A stretch of 64,000 nucleotides of DNA from Symbiodinium natans (GCA_905221605.1 CAJNDS010002290.1:1167501-1231500); one strand, 5' to 3'. Counted from the stretch's first letter, positions 10,601 to 21,492 are shown. Translations and numbers: made by a program. The notes: generated by a model not told the origin, from the sequence alone.

Positions 10601-11111
10601 GTTTGTTTTGGTTGATTATCTATTTTTGGTTGGGGGGGCTAGCAATATTAGTAACCCAAAGAAAGGTTTGCCCGGGCCCCCGAACCTCCTCCCCTTCTGG
10701 CGCGGAATTGGAGGCAGAGACAACTTCGCTGCCTCCTTGGGCCTTTCAGACTGTTCCCACAGGCCCAGCTTTGGGGGGAGGGGCCTTTGAGCGGATTCAC
10801 CTGCGACTCTGCTTGCCTACAGTTTGGCAGTAAAAACAACCGTAATTGGAAGGTATAGCCCATAAACCTGTAGGGAGTAGGGTTTAGGGTTTAGGGTAAA
10901 GAGAGTCCCAGGCAGGGTTTTAAGAGCTTAGTGGCGTTTCAGGCGGGGCTGGTCAGCTCGTGGTGTGTAAGGAGGCTCAAACTCCTGGCGCCCCTCTAGC
11001 CCCTAAGCCCTGAAGCCTGAGTTCAGCCCTGATCCTTGGAGGCACATGAGGGTTTAGGGTTTAGGGTGTAAGGTGTAGGGTTTAGGGTTTAGGGTTTAGG
11101 GCCCAAAACCC

Positions 11112-11205
11112 CGAATCCCTTCCCCCTAATATTAAACGGGGGGCTCCCCCCCCCCCCTTTAAAAATTCGAAACCTGTTTTTATAATTAGGGGGTATTCTT
11201 ATCGA
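11112..11205. mobile_element. Foldback fragment, CCCCTAATATTAA family
   Basis: CCCTTCCCCCTAATATTAAA, a G/C homopolymer pair and TAATTAGGGGG recall the complete foldback at 32921-33052 and the copy at 28893-28985. Arms are partly lost. Confidence 0.45.
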
Positions 11206-11459
11206 AATGTCATATGGACTCTAACCCCTAAACCCTTAACCTAGATCCCCAACCCTAAACCCTCTGAGGGTTTTATTGGTGTTGAGGGGTTTACTGGAGG
11301 CCTGAACCACCCCCCTACTTCGGAATTGGGTTTAAAAGGCGGGGTCGGTTTCGGCAGGATTTTCCGGTAAGTGTTTTTTATCATTAGGGTTGCATTTAAT
11401 AAAAGGGGGAAGGGATTACACCCTGAACCTTATTCCGAGGGACCAAAACCAGTGCAGCG

Positions 11460-14400
11460 GTGCTGGTGACCGTGGACATCAAGGCGGAAAAGCTCGACGA
11501 CTTCCTGAAAGTCATGGAGGGGGACCGGCCGGGTCAAGTTTTCGAAGGGTGAGGGTTTGATTCGGGTCCTCGGGTCTCAGGGCTTGTAGGAGTTCCCTAG
11601 CCCTAAACCCTAAACCCTAAACCCTAAACCCTAAACCCTTAAGGCCCTTAAGGGTCTTCAGCTCAGGGCTTCGGCCTTGCTTTTTGGGTCAGGGTTAGGT
11701 TCGGGAGTTGATGGCGCAAGGATCTCGGCTCTCCGGTCATTGGACTTCAGCTGGCCGTTGGAGCGATGTCGGGTCCAGGGTGCAGGGTTGGTTTTGGGGT
11801 TTAGGGTTTAGGGTTTAGGGTTTAGGGTTTAGGGTTTAGGGTTTAGGGTTTAGGGTTTAGGGTTTAAGGGTTTAAGGGTTTAAGCATGTAGATGTTTACG
11901 AAGGGTAGCAGCGAGGTTGTTCTTTTCGTGCCGAGGGCCTGCTGCAAGCCTTTTGGCGCCTTAGCTAACATCGCTCTCGGACTCCTGGGTACAAGTTGTG
12001 CCACGTGCTGGTGCTGGATCTCGTTATTAGCTGCTACCGATTCTTGTGGCAGACCGTGACTACCGTTCATCCGTGGCCTCATATCATACAGAAGCTAGGC
12101 ACCCAAAATCGAATCCTGTAAGCCTATCCTCCAGAGGTTTTCTTCAGGTGTAGAGGCTTTGAAAGTCCAAGTGCCGGAGAGAGGCCAGCTCTCAATATCA
12201 AGGCCCCTTTTGCCTAAGCTTTGAGCACCCTAAATATGCAAACCAAGTCCTCAAAAGGGACGCTCGTTTAGGGACCCCCCCCCCCCCCCCGGTGCCCCCT
12301 AAGCGCTTAGGTGGAGGAATTGCGTTTTAAAGTTTACTGTAGGGCTTGGGGGCCCTTAATTCCGAACCGTTGGATCCTATGCTCAAAGAATATGCACCCT
12401 AAAATCCGAAGCCCCAAGCCCTAAACTCGAAGACCAGGATCCCCGACACCTCAAAACCTGACACGCCCCGAAATTATAAGCCCTTCTGAGGATTCTGAGA
12501 CGCACAAACCCCTCTAAGCCCAAGAAGCCATATAAAACCCAAGGGCCCAAGAAGCTAAAAACAAAGCAACTCTAGAATTTTACAGGGACCCTCTAAACCC
12601 GACATGTCCCCTGCCAGGATGCTGTAAACGCCAGAGATAAGTCTGTAGAGCCGAATTGCCTTCGCTTCGACCTCCTCAAGGACAAGGAGGCAAAGGAGCT
12701 TCAGAGCCCCAGCGCTTCGGGCTTAGGAAGAAGTTAAGACCTCAACCCTAAACCCTAAACCCTAAACCCTAAAACCGCCAAAACCCCCCTAAAACGCTGA
12801 ACCCCAAACCTAAAGTTGAAGGTTGAGGATGTTTTGGTAGGGTTTCGGCTTTAAGGGGCATAATTGTTGGGCTTATGTTTGGGGTGGAGTGGTTTTGGGG
12901 GCTGGGGTAGTTAGATTTTAAGGGCGACGCAGTTTGGTCATTGCCTAACTAAAGACTGAATGGAAGCCCTGTCGCTCCAGCTCCGCCACCAAGAGACACC
13001 CGAAACCCCTAAGCTTCCAAACCCTCAATCCCTGAGCCCGAATTTACAACTGAAGCCTAACTACCTTTGAAGCACCACACTCGCCTGCAGCAGCTGCGTG
13101 CCGTGCAGGTTCCGAACCGGTTCCATTTCTACGAGGTCTACGTGGACGATGCCGCAATCGACCACCATAGGACCGTATGGGGATCTATACTCTTAGGGTA
13201 GTTACATGGTCCCTTAGTATGGGCCCTTTAACGGGTGCCCAGTGTATACCCCTTAAATACCCTGAACAAATTACGGGCCCTTACATCAGAGAATCTTTTA
13301 AAGGAGGTAAGGGACCATCTTAAGGGCCCATATGAAACTACCCTTAGATGTACACGACACGCATGCCACAAATCTCGAAGTCCTCCTTGGTAGAAACGGC
13401 CCAGATGCTTTTGAACCCGAATTAGGGCCTTGCCATCTTTCGGGAGCACTAGGGCTTCCCCCCCCCCCCCCCCCGCCAGGCTCTGTTTGCGACCTACGAA
13501 ACTCTATCAAACCATGAGCCCTTGACCTTAGATCGTAGACCCTGAACCCTAAATCCTAAATCCTAAACCCGAAAACCCTAAAACCCTAAAACCCTAAACC
13601 CCTAAACCCCTAAACCCCTAAGCCCCTAAACCCCTAAACCCCTAAGCCCCTAAACCCCTACATCCCAAGCTTTCGGCGCGCAACCTTCCACCCTGCAGCT
13701 GCAACCCGCAAACCTTTAAACCGGACCAGCAAAGTCTGGCCTGAAGAACCAAAGCACGTTGACCCCTAAACCCTAAACCCTAAACCCTATGCCCTAAACC
13801 CCTAAACCCCTAAACCCTAAGCCCTAAACCCCTAAGCCTTAAGCCCTAAGCCGTAAGCCCTAAGCCCTAAACCCCAAAATCCCTAAACCCCTAAGCCCCT
13901 GAACCCTCAGGCAGCTAGCCACCCGCAAGGCCCTAAAGCCTCTTAGGCTTTCAGGGTTCAGGGTTTAGCGTTTAGGGTTTAAGGTTATGGTCCCTGAGCA
14001 ACGCCTTTCGAAATGGGGTCGATCCAACTGGGCACGTGAAACCAAGAGGAGTTTACATGACGAGAAAGAAGACTCCAAGAAGGCCCCCCCAAAGTCCCAA
14101 TCTCCAAGCCCCATTCCCTTACCTCCAAACCCTCGACCCTAAACCCTAACCCCTAACCCCTAAACCCTAAACCCTAAACCCTAAACCCTAAACCCTAAAC
14201 CTTGTACAAAACTTTGCCCTAATCTCCAAGCCCCATACTTTCAAAGCCCCTGAGCCCTAATCTGAGCGAGGACCACAGCCCATTACAAGGGCTGGGCGGA
14301 CTTCAAGGCTTCAGAACGGTTTAGGGCTTAGGGCTTATAGGGTTTAGGGTTTAGGGTTTAAGGATCTGGTTTTAGGGTTTAGGGTTTAGGGTTTCGGGTG

Positions 14401-15765
14401 TCGGGTTTGGGTTTAGGGTTTAGGGTTTAGGGCTTAGGGCTTAGGGCTTAGGGCTTAGGGCTTAGGGCTTAGGGCTTAGGGCTTAGGGCTTAGGGCTTAG
14501 GGCTTAGGGCTTAGGGCTTAGGGCTTAGCGCTTAGGGCTTAGGGCTTAGGGCTTAGGGCTTAGGGCTTAGGGCTTAGGGTTTAGGGTTTAGATTTTGCGA
14601 AGAGTGTTGAACGGGTTTTGGTGCTTGGCTTTGGGGGGGGGGGGGGGGGGCTCAAGATGTTTTATAGGCTTAGGTGGTGGCATAGGGATTCGGCGGTATT
14701 GGCTTCTTGCGTATCGTTTGTTGGCGATCCCTTCTTTGGTTCAGAAGACTTCGACTTGGATGCTTCAGGATCAGATGGGTAAAGCACGTCCTATCATTCC
14801 CCCTTTCCCAAGTTATAGGACCTGTACTTGTAGCCCTTGGCAGGTTCTAAGCCTAAACCCTAACCGCCTCTTGCCTAAAAGAAGACCCTGTCTGCCATTT
14901 GTCTCTTCAAGAGCATCTCTGTCCTGTCTTCCTGTCCCCTCATGCTTCCTGTTTTGGCATTTGCTTTCTCTGCTGTGGCAACTAGAGCCTGCGACACGAA
15001 AAAGCTGCTCAGAGTTAGTGGTGTGCCAACATTAACAGAGCTACTGGTTCTTAGCAGGGTCTCGGGGGGAAATTAGGGACCCTAAGCCGTCATATAAGCA
15101 GCCTCAGATAGGGGCGCTAATCCCTTAACTCGCTGCTCAGAACAGTAAGAGGATGACCATCCTGGGCAGACTGAAGTTGAGAAATGTGGCTGGGGTTTAG
15201 GGTTTAGGGTTTAGGGTTTAGGGTTTAGGGTTTAGGGTTTAGGGTTTAGGGTTTAGGGTTTAGGGTTTAGGGTTTAGGGTTTAGGGTTTAGGGTTTAGGG
15301 TTTAGGGTTTAGGATGGTTTAGGGTTTAGGGTTTAGGGTTTAGGGTTCAGGATGGTCTTTTCGTCCCAAGCTTGGGCTTCAAGTTGGGCTTCAAGGGTTG
15401 AACGGTTCACAGCTAGTCTGAAACCCCTCCACACATGCCCTTTAGGGTTTAGGGCATGTGTGGAGGGGTTTCAGACTAGCTGTGAACCGTTCAACCCTTG
15501 AAGCCCAACTTGAAGCCCAAGCTTGGGACGAAAAGACCATCCTGAACCCTAAACCCTAAACCCTAAACCCTAAACCCTAAACCCTAAACCCTAAACCCTA
15601 AACCCTAAACCCTAAACCCTAAACCCCCTAAACCCTAAACCCCCTAAACCCTAAACCCTAAACCCTAACCCTAAAACCCTAAATCCCCAATCCACAAACC
15701 TCAAGTCTTCTGCAGCCTGTACACCCAGCCCGCTCCGACAGGCGGCTGGCGGTGTAGAAAAGCAG
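11460..15765 (+). CDS. ABM domain 2, five exons
   Basis: A second ABM domain is assembled from 11460-11522, 12618-12689, 13109-13170, 14271-14307 and 15742-15765. Landmarks are VLVTVDIKAEKLDDFLKVME, DAVNARDKSVEPNCLRFD, VPNRFHFYEVYVDDAAIDHH, TTAHYKGWADFK and AAGGVEKQ, which align through their length with domain 1. Donors are GA (11523), GC (12690), GA (13171) and GC (14308); acceptors are AG|G. None of the intron positions matches those of domain 1. Introns are 1095, 419, 1100 and 1434 nt and contain heptamer arrays, a foldback and a perfect palindrome. The end of the last exon is uncertain. It may be the second half of a tandem-domain protein or a neighbouring paralogue. Confidence 0.82.
13192..13347. 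mobile_element. Foldback element, TAGTTNCATGGGCCC family, copy 2
   Basis: The left end CTTAGGGTAGTTACATGGTC and the right end complementary to CTAAGGGTAGTTTCATATGG enclose GGGCCC motifs and a GTATACCCCTTAAATACCC core. It sits 20 nt inside the intron that follows ABM exon 13109-13170, so an exon/intron boundary lies beside a mobile element. Confidence 0.75.
14423..14580. repeat. Uniform variant array (GGGCTTA)n
   Basis: About 20 consecutive units carry the same single change (TTTAGGG to CTTAGGG) with one further point change near 14528; ordinary TTTAGGG flanks the block on both sides. Uniform variants point to local tandem expansion of one mutated unit rather than fresh telomerase synthesis. 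A similar block is at 43556-43670. Confidence 0.9.
15191..15675. repeat. Large hairpin: telomere arrays around a perfect palindrome
   Basis: A TTTAGGG array (15191-15345) and a CCCTAAA array (15547-15675) face each other across a perfect inverted repeat, with arms 15346-15441 and 15451-15546 (96 nt each, no mismatch found) and a 9-nt loop that is itself TTAGGGTTT. Pairing continues into the arrays for at least 28 nt. It lies in the last intron of ABM domain 2. Such perfection implies very recent origin, a conversion mechanism, or an assembly/foldback artefact. Confidence 0.9.
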
Positions 15766-16096
15766 GCGGCAGCTCGACTGCAGACCCTAAACCCTAAACC
15801 TAAACCCTAAACCCTTAACCCTTAACCTTAACCTTAAGCCTTAACCCTTAACCCTTAACCCTTAACCCTTTAACCCTTAACCTTAACCCTAGGGGCTACA
15901 GCGGACAAGGAGCTTTGGGGTTTAGGGTCCAGGGTTTCGAGGCGTGTCGGGGTCCAGGTTTAAGGGGTTTAGGCTGTAGGATTTAGGGTTTGCTTAGGGC
16001 TTTAAAGAAGGGGACTTAGGCTTGGGGGGGGGGGGGGGGGGGGGGGGGTAGGAGCTTTGGCCGTGAGTCCGGGCGCTGGTTTAGGATTAGTTGCAG

Positions 16097-16163
16097 ATTG
16101 CTACCTCGCCACGTTTTCGGATGACCCGAACAGCTTACCACAAGTTCTGATGTAGTTTGAAGC
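16097..16163 (+). CDS. Candidate terminal exon of the ABM gene
   Basis: The acceptor TTGCAG at 16091-16096 is followed by two open frames, one ending in TGA after RMTRTAYHKF, the other in TAG after LATFSDDPNSLPQVLM. Either could close the ABM reading frame, depending on where exon 15742 ends. Only position supports it. Confidence 0.3.
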
Positions 16164-16449
16164 CCAAGCTTAAAGGTCGTAAGTTGGGGTTTAGGGTTTA
16201 GGGTTTAGGGTTTAGGGTATAGGGCCCTCCCTTCTAAAAGCCTGTCGAGGCCGTAGACGTGTTGTGGCTTTGCTGCTGGCATATAGGTCTTGCCGTGCGC
16301 CCCGAAACACTCCCAGCGACCCAGACCCTAAAGCGCAATCAACAACTTCTCACTCCCAACCCCTAAACCCTTTAAAGCTTAGGTTTTGAAGTTGGAGACA
16401 GCATCGATTCCCGGTGAGTGGGCTCTGCAGCCATAAAGCAGTTGCACGG

Positions 16450-16545
16450 CAGGGGTTGTGGTTGTAGTTAAAGGGACATAAGCTTCCGAAACCCTGAACC
16501 CGAAGCCCTACCTCCACGCTTTGGGGTTATAGGGTTTAGGGTTTA
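16450..16545. repeat. Dispersed repeat, copy 1 (second copy 17882-17970)
   Basis: GTTGTGGTTGTAGTTA, AAGCTTCC, CCCTGAACCCGA and GGGGTTATAGGGTTTAGGG occur in the same order and spacing in both copies, with scattered substitutions. Both run into a TTTAGGG array, so the array boundary was copied with the unique part. Confidence 0.75.
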
Positions 16546-16912
16546 GGGCCTGCGCCCTGGGGTGTGGATATGAAATCACGGGCCTGAGGATGCATGGTGC
16601 GTGGCATCGAGGGGCAGGGCTTGAGGACTTGAGGGAATGAGGGCTTCGGTGCTTGGGGGCTTCTACGGCCTTTTTGAGGCTCATGGGGGCCCTAAACCCT
16701 AAAACCATAAGCCAACCACAAGCCCTAACCATTAAACATTTAGATGCCCTCTGCCGTCTTTTCTTGGTAGCTGCCGGCACCTTTTTACATGCGTGGTAGC
16801 GCAAGAGGTTTCCGGAGGAAAGGGAGAATCCCACGCTACACTGGCAAAAGCCATGAAGCCTTGCACGCGACAGTTTCTCAAAATGTCCCCCCCTTCCCCC
16901 CAAAGTCTGCAG

Positions 16913-17077
16913 GGTTCACTTCAACAAGGGTTTCAGGAACTCAGAATGCAAATACATTTCTGGCATGCTACGGCTAAGGTCCCCTACTTCTCACTTGCCT
17001 GGCTGGAGGGGCAGGTGTTGAGAAACAGTCACGTCAGCAAGTGTACATCTATGCGGGTGGACTTGGCTTTGGGTTGA
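16913..17077 (+). CDS. Candidate coding exon, frame unresolved
   Basis: Acceptor TCTGCAG|G at 16911-16912 opens a stretch with a GT donor after 16978; the frame GSLQQGFQELRMQIHFWHAT continues open to 17077. Alternative frames are also open over the first 66 nt. No homology recognised. Confidence 0.25.
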   Translation, partial: GSLQQGFQELRMQIHFWHATAKVPYFSLAWLEGQVLRNSHVSKCTSMRVDLALG

Positions 17078-17257
17078 GACTAGCAACCTACACCCCTAAA
17101 CCCTAAACCCTAAACCCTAAACCCTAAACCCTAAACCCTAAACCCTAAACCCCAAACCCTAAACCCTAAACCCTAAACCCGAAATCCTAAACCCAAAGCC
17201 CCAAAGCCTAAACTAAAACTTAAGACTTGAGGTCTGGCTTGCAGACTTTAGACTCCT

Positions 17258-17370
17258 GCCCTATACGAGCACTATAGGGGTCGGAATAAGTACGAATAGT
17301 GATATCCCCTTAGTAATATAAAACTATACTATAACAACCCCCCAACACCCTATTCTAATTCTTGAGGCCC
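17258..17370. mobile_element. Dispersed AT-rich element related to 33362-33474
   Basis: TATAGGGGTCG, AATAA, AATAGT and CCCTTA occur in the same order in both places, ending in CCTAATTCTTGAGGCCC versus CCTAATGACTAAGGCCCC. No coding capacity. Confidence 0.5.
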
Positions 17371-18130
17371 TAAACCCTAACCATACTAAACCCTAAACCC
17401 TAAACCCTAAGCCCTAAACCCTAAGCCCTAAACCCTAAACCCTAAACCCTAAACCTAAACCCTAAACCCTAAACCCTGTTCTAGTACCCTGCGCCCCTCT
17501 AACTCAATGTACACCCGCAAGCAGGGCAGTGGAGGCCTGGCACGAAGGCCTTGTGCCCCAGGCAGAGGAAGCGAGCTAGCATGCCAATGACAAAAGCGCG
17601 TGGTTTAGGGTTTAGGGTTTAGGGTTTGGGGTTTAGGGTTTCAAAGGGTTTAGGGTTTAGGGGGAAGGTCTTCAGAGCTCTTTTTTACTCGCTGCTCTTG
17701 GGACATTTTATAGTTTTCCTGATTGGCTTTAAGAGGAAGTATTTACTCTAGGATAATTTTCAGATGGTGTTAGGGGCCATCCTAGTTTAGGTCAAAGGCA
17801 AAAACATTCTCGAACCCATCGGCACCTACTTCAAGTTTAAGTTTCATCTAACTCCATACATGGGGCCTGCTGGAAAGTACCAGAGTTGTGGTTGTAGTTA
17901 TATGGGACAGAAGCTTCCAAGGCCCTGAACCCGACACCCTACCTCCACCCTTTTGGGGTTATAGGGTTTAGGGTTTAGGGTTTAGGAGAGTGTAGGCTGA
18001 GAGTCCAATGATGTTGAGAGCTGTCTAGCTGCTTTGTGCGTTGCCTGCTTCAGGCTGTGAGATGGGATTTCTTTCGCTCATTTAGGCTTTAAACTCACCC
18101 TGCAGATAAACCCGAAAACTTAAACCCTGC

Positions 18131-21126
18131 ATGACTGGCGCCGCTCGTGGTAAGTACCCTGCTAAGCTGCAATGTCGGGCTTCGTGTATTGGGCATAAGG
18201 CTTTGGGATGTTTAGGAACTACAGGATATCAAGTATGTGGTATAGGGTACAAGGGCACAAGGTTCAGGGTATAGGGTCCCCTAAACTCTAAACACTAAAC
18301 CCATATAAGGCTTCGGAACCCAATGGGATGATTCGGGATGATACCTGAATCCGGAAGCCTTTGCAGCGTACCATACTCCGATGGCACCAAGACTCCAAGA
18401 CTTACAGCCTGCATTAGCCAAAAAAGCTGTCAAACCTTAAAACCAAAAGAACCCTAAAGCCCTAAAACGTTAAACCCTAAAACCCTAAATCCCTAAGCCC
18501 TAAACCCTAAACCCTAACAACACCTCAACTCCACGCCTTCCAAGACTTCAACCCCCCCCCCCCCCCCAGCCTCCGTCAACTCACCTCCGCAGGATCTGCG
18601 GGCCTCCGCCAAAGCCATGGCTGAAGCGGTTTCCGCGCATTGCCTTGAAGGGTTCTAAGGCTTACCTGGACCCTCATTAGAGCCCAAGCTGGTAGATCAA
18701 CATGCAGCCCTAAACCTGAAATAACCCTAAACCCTGATAGCCCTAATAACCCTAGTAACCCTAATAACTCTAATAATCCTAGTAATCCTAATAACCCTAA
18801 TAACCCTAATAACCCTAATAACCCTACTGTAATAACCCTAATAACCCTGATAACCCTAAACCCTACGAAGCTAGCGGGGGGAGTGAGCCCTTCCTTGGGC
18901 TCGAGTCTAGAATCACGGAGTGAAGGGCCCAACGCAAACCTGTCCACTCAAACTCGACATCCCAACGCCTACTATGAGCCCCTGACTAGATTTCCTGTTA
19001 AGGGAGTAGGGATGGAAGTTAGCAATGCGAGGCTCCCTACTTGAAGCCCACGTACTTATGGGTACGTAGGTGATTTGGTCTGGGGTCCCATTTTGCCTGT
19101 AGACAAGCACCCTGATACAATTTAAGGTACGGGTTTATAATATGACTACAGTAAGAACAATACAATATCATCTAGCATAGCGTATTGGAGTCAGCAAACA
19201 AAAACAGATCATTATGTGTGTATATATACATGCGATGTAATATTATGTATAGAACTCAAGTTCAATTCAGTACAATCGATATTTTCAATTTCAAAGAAGA
19301 CCATCTATTTCCATGTTCATGCTGTTTAGACAAACACATTCCTCTTTCCAGCCTGACCACCAAACACCCCCAAGCCCCAACCTTGAACCCTAAATCACAG
19401 CACCCTAAACCCGAAGTCCTGATCTCCCGAAACCCTTAACCCTTGACCCCTAAGCCTGAAACCCTGCAGACTCTGAACCCTGAACTGAGCCGAAACTCCT
19501 ACCCTAAAGACCCAGGGTTTAGGGTTTAGGGTTTAAACCCTAAACCCTAAAACCTAAACCCTAAATCCTAAACCCTAAACCCCAAAAGCCTGACAGCCCT
19601 AAAGAATCCAAGGCGGAGACCTTGACCGCGAACCTGGCCTCTGTCGTCAGTGGGCTCAAGGCTCCCGCGATGAAAGCCCTGAAGCCCACAAAAGGGTTAG
19701 AAAGGGTTCAGGTTTAGGGCTTAGGGTTTCGGATTTAGGGTTTAAGACAGGGTGGTAAGGCTCTGAATTCGAGGGTTTTTGAGGGTCAAGCAAAGTTTCT
19801 AGATGCTATTAGGGTTCAGGGTTTGGGGTTTAGAGTTTAGTGTGTATGTTTAGGGCTTTTCACTTGTGTTTCGGGCTGCAGAGACCGTTGCGTTGCGATT
19901 CTCGGGGCAGAGGGCCACCATGCAGGCATTCGTTTGAGTATGTCCTGTTTCTGAACGGCACCCTAAACCTGAAAACGGAAACCTGCACTTTTTGCCCATA
20001 GATGTTGGTGGCAAGTATAGGGCTTAGGGTCACCCAATGTAAGGACCATCCATTGCCTCTCCCCCGCCCAAACAGTAGCAATGAAAGAACATGTCCCTTT
20101 CTTGGGTCGCCGTCGGGGCCCGTGAAGCCTGGCCGGTAGCGGGTACGGTATTCAATTTAGGTCGTGTTTTTAGTGTGCACACATAGTAGCTTCAATCTTA
20201 TCATGCTGGTATTTACAAAAGATGTGTGGTCGCTTCGAGGTTATGATATTGGTGTTTTTGGGGCTCCCATATGGGGGGTTTACGATCTTCGGGGTACCTT
20301 ATTGGGGTCCTTATTATAAGAGAATCCTACCATTTCGGGTCCCTTATGTTCGTAAACTCCCTTATTGTGCTTCCCCAAAGATGCAGCGAGCCCAGCCGCA
20401 CCGATTCCTTGCATCAGGCGCTGGCGCAGTCTGGCACGGGCTGCCAGGACCCCTTCCCGAATCCCTGCAAGAAGAGAACCCTAAACTGGCCCTAAACCCC
20501 AAACCCTAACTAAACTCTGTACCCTATACCGGCCCTATACCCTATAATTACCAGCTCTGGCTGAGGGGCATACCCCAAGTTCTACCACTTCTAACGGAAG
20601 CTGCACACAACTCGGTCCCTGAGAAGCCGTCTAGTAGAAGAAGCCCATGTTGCAGGAGCATCATGACGTTGAGGGTTCGCTGCCTAGTCATTCCACAGAG
20701 TCCTCAACAGCATCAGCAAGTTTTCTGACACGACTCTGCTACAATGTTTGCCTCATTTCCTACCTTCTCCATGCTCTAACGAACCTGAAATCCCTGAGCA
20801 AAACATTCAAACAAATGTCCATGTACATATGCAGAAAATATATAAGTATACATAGTACATATAAACAATATAGTAGTGTGCAGTACAGTCTCTTGTTATT
20901 TTGTACCATTCCATAGTTCTAGGGTCCTGGATCCCTTGGATCAGTCAACCCTGACCCTAAACCCTAAACCCTAAACCCTAAACCCTAAACCCTAAACCCT
21001 AAACCCTAAACCCTAAACCCTAAACCCTAAACCCTAAACCCTAACCCCTCATGCCGAGAACGCACACAGAGTCAGAGTTTCGGAGAGGAGCGCCTCGATG
21101 GGCAGCTGGCTCGGCTGAAGGACTAG
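18131..21126 (+). CDS. Candidate exons of one or more unidentified genes
   Basis: Five islands look exonic. At 18131 ATG starts MTGAAR before a consensus GTAAGT donor. 18593-18653 (acceptor CTCCGCAG|G, donor GTTCTA) reads DLRASAKAMAEAVSAHCLE. About 19597-19690 reads SKAETLTANLASVVSGLKAP. About 20387-20477 reads SLHQALAQSGTGCQDPF. 21070-21126 (acceptor CGCACACAG) reads SQSFGEERLDGQLARLKD then TAG. The third and fifth lie between a CCCTAAA array upstream and a TTTAGGG array downstream. I could not prove that they splice together, and the first two do not join in phase. No domain recognised. Confidence 0.35.
18712..18867. repeat. Variant array (CCCTAATAA)n
   Basis: A 9-mer, the telomere unit with an inserted TA, repeats about 15 times with minor changes, within ordinary CCCTAAA sequence. 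The reverse-strand low-complexity frame over it (GLLGLLGLL) is an artefact. Confidence 0.9.
19513..19560. repeat. Head-to-head junction of telomere-type arrays
   Basis: Three TTTAGGG units meet CCCTAAA units directly at the palindromic centre TTTAAA (about 19530-19535). An array joined to its inverse with no spacer looks like a fusion scar or the tip of a collapsed hairpin. Confidence 0.85.
20273..20362. mobile_element. Foldback element, GGGGTACCTTATTGGGG family, copy 1
   Basis: Left arm GGGGGGTTTACGATCTTCGG and right arm ending GTTCGTAAACTCCC are inverted. The internal GGGGTACCTTATTGGGGTCC occurs as its near complement at 61710-61752. A third relative fills part of the intron at 46690-46800. 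Confidence 0.7.
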
Positions 21127-21492
21127 GGTTTGGGGTTTAGGGTTTCGCGTTTACCATCCTTACTAAGGCTTTAAACGGGGTATGGTTGCTTAGGTTTTTG
21201 TTTTTGTTTTTTGGTGGGGGGGGGGGGGGGGGTTGGTTGCAGGGTTCTCCGGGTTTAGGCGTTCATCCTGAATGGCTTCAAGGGGCGTTTAGTTTTTTGG
21301 TTTGGGGTTTTGGTGTTTAGGAACGGGAGCCAGTGGCTTCAGGGCATAACCAAGGAGACTTCTGTTCTCGTGTTCTAAGGGTTTAGGGTTTTGGGTGGTC
21401 TCCTGTCTGGGTTTTGGCAATTTGGGCTTTCGGTTTACCATGTTGCATTCGACTCTGCTGAAGGTCAGTCCATCTGAGAAGGGCCCCAAACC

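Larger units (their letters stand above)
7200..16000. repeat. Intronic heptamer arrays of 7.2-16 kb
   Basis: CCCTAAA arrays: 7567-7691, 9045-9069, 9619-9784, 11598-11640, 12742-12770, 13533-13660 (many CCCCTAAA units), 13766-13900, 14135-14200, 15541-15675 and 15784-15893 (CCCTTAA variants). TTTAGGG arrays: 9174-9198, 9918-10020, 10140-10190, 11050-11100, 11796-11884, 14328-14592 and 15191-15349. Most lie within introns of the ABM exons. Poly-C or poly-G runs occur near 8861, 11140, 12277, 13459 and 14634. The stretches 9904-11457 and 14595-15180 show no exon I can support apart from these. Confidence 0.85.

Noticed and set aside
14595-15035. 146-residue + strand ORF
   Set aside because: Begins in TTTAGGG-derived Gly-rich sequence and has no recognisable composition or homology; it lies within the last intron of ABM domain 2.
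16508-16903. 131-residue reverse-strand ORF
   Set aside because: Crosses TTTAGGG sequence and a dispersed repeat; no protein-like composition and opposite to the coding strand.
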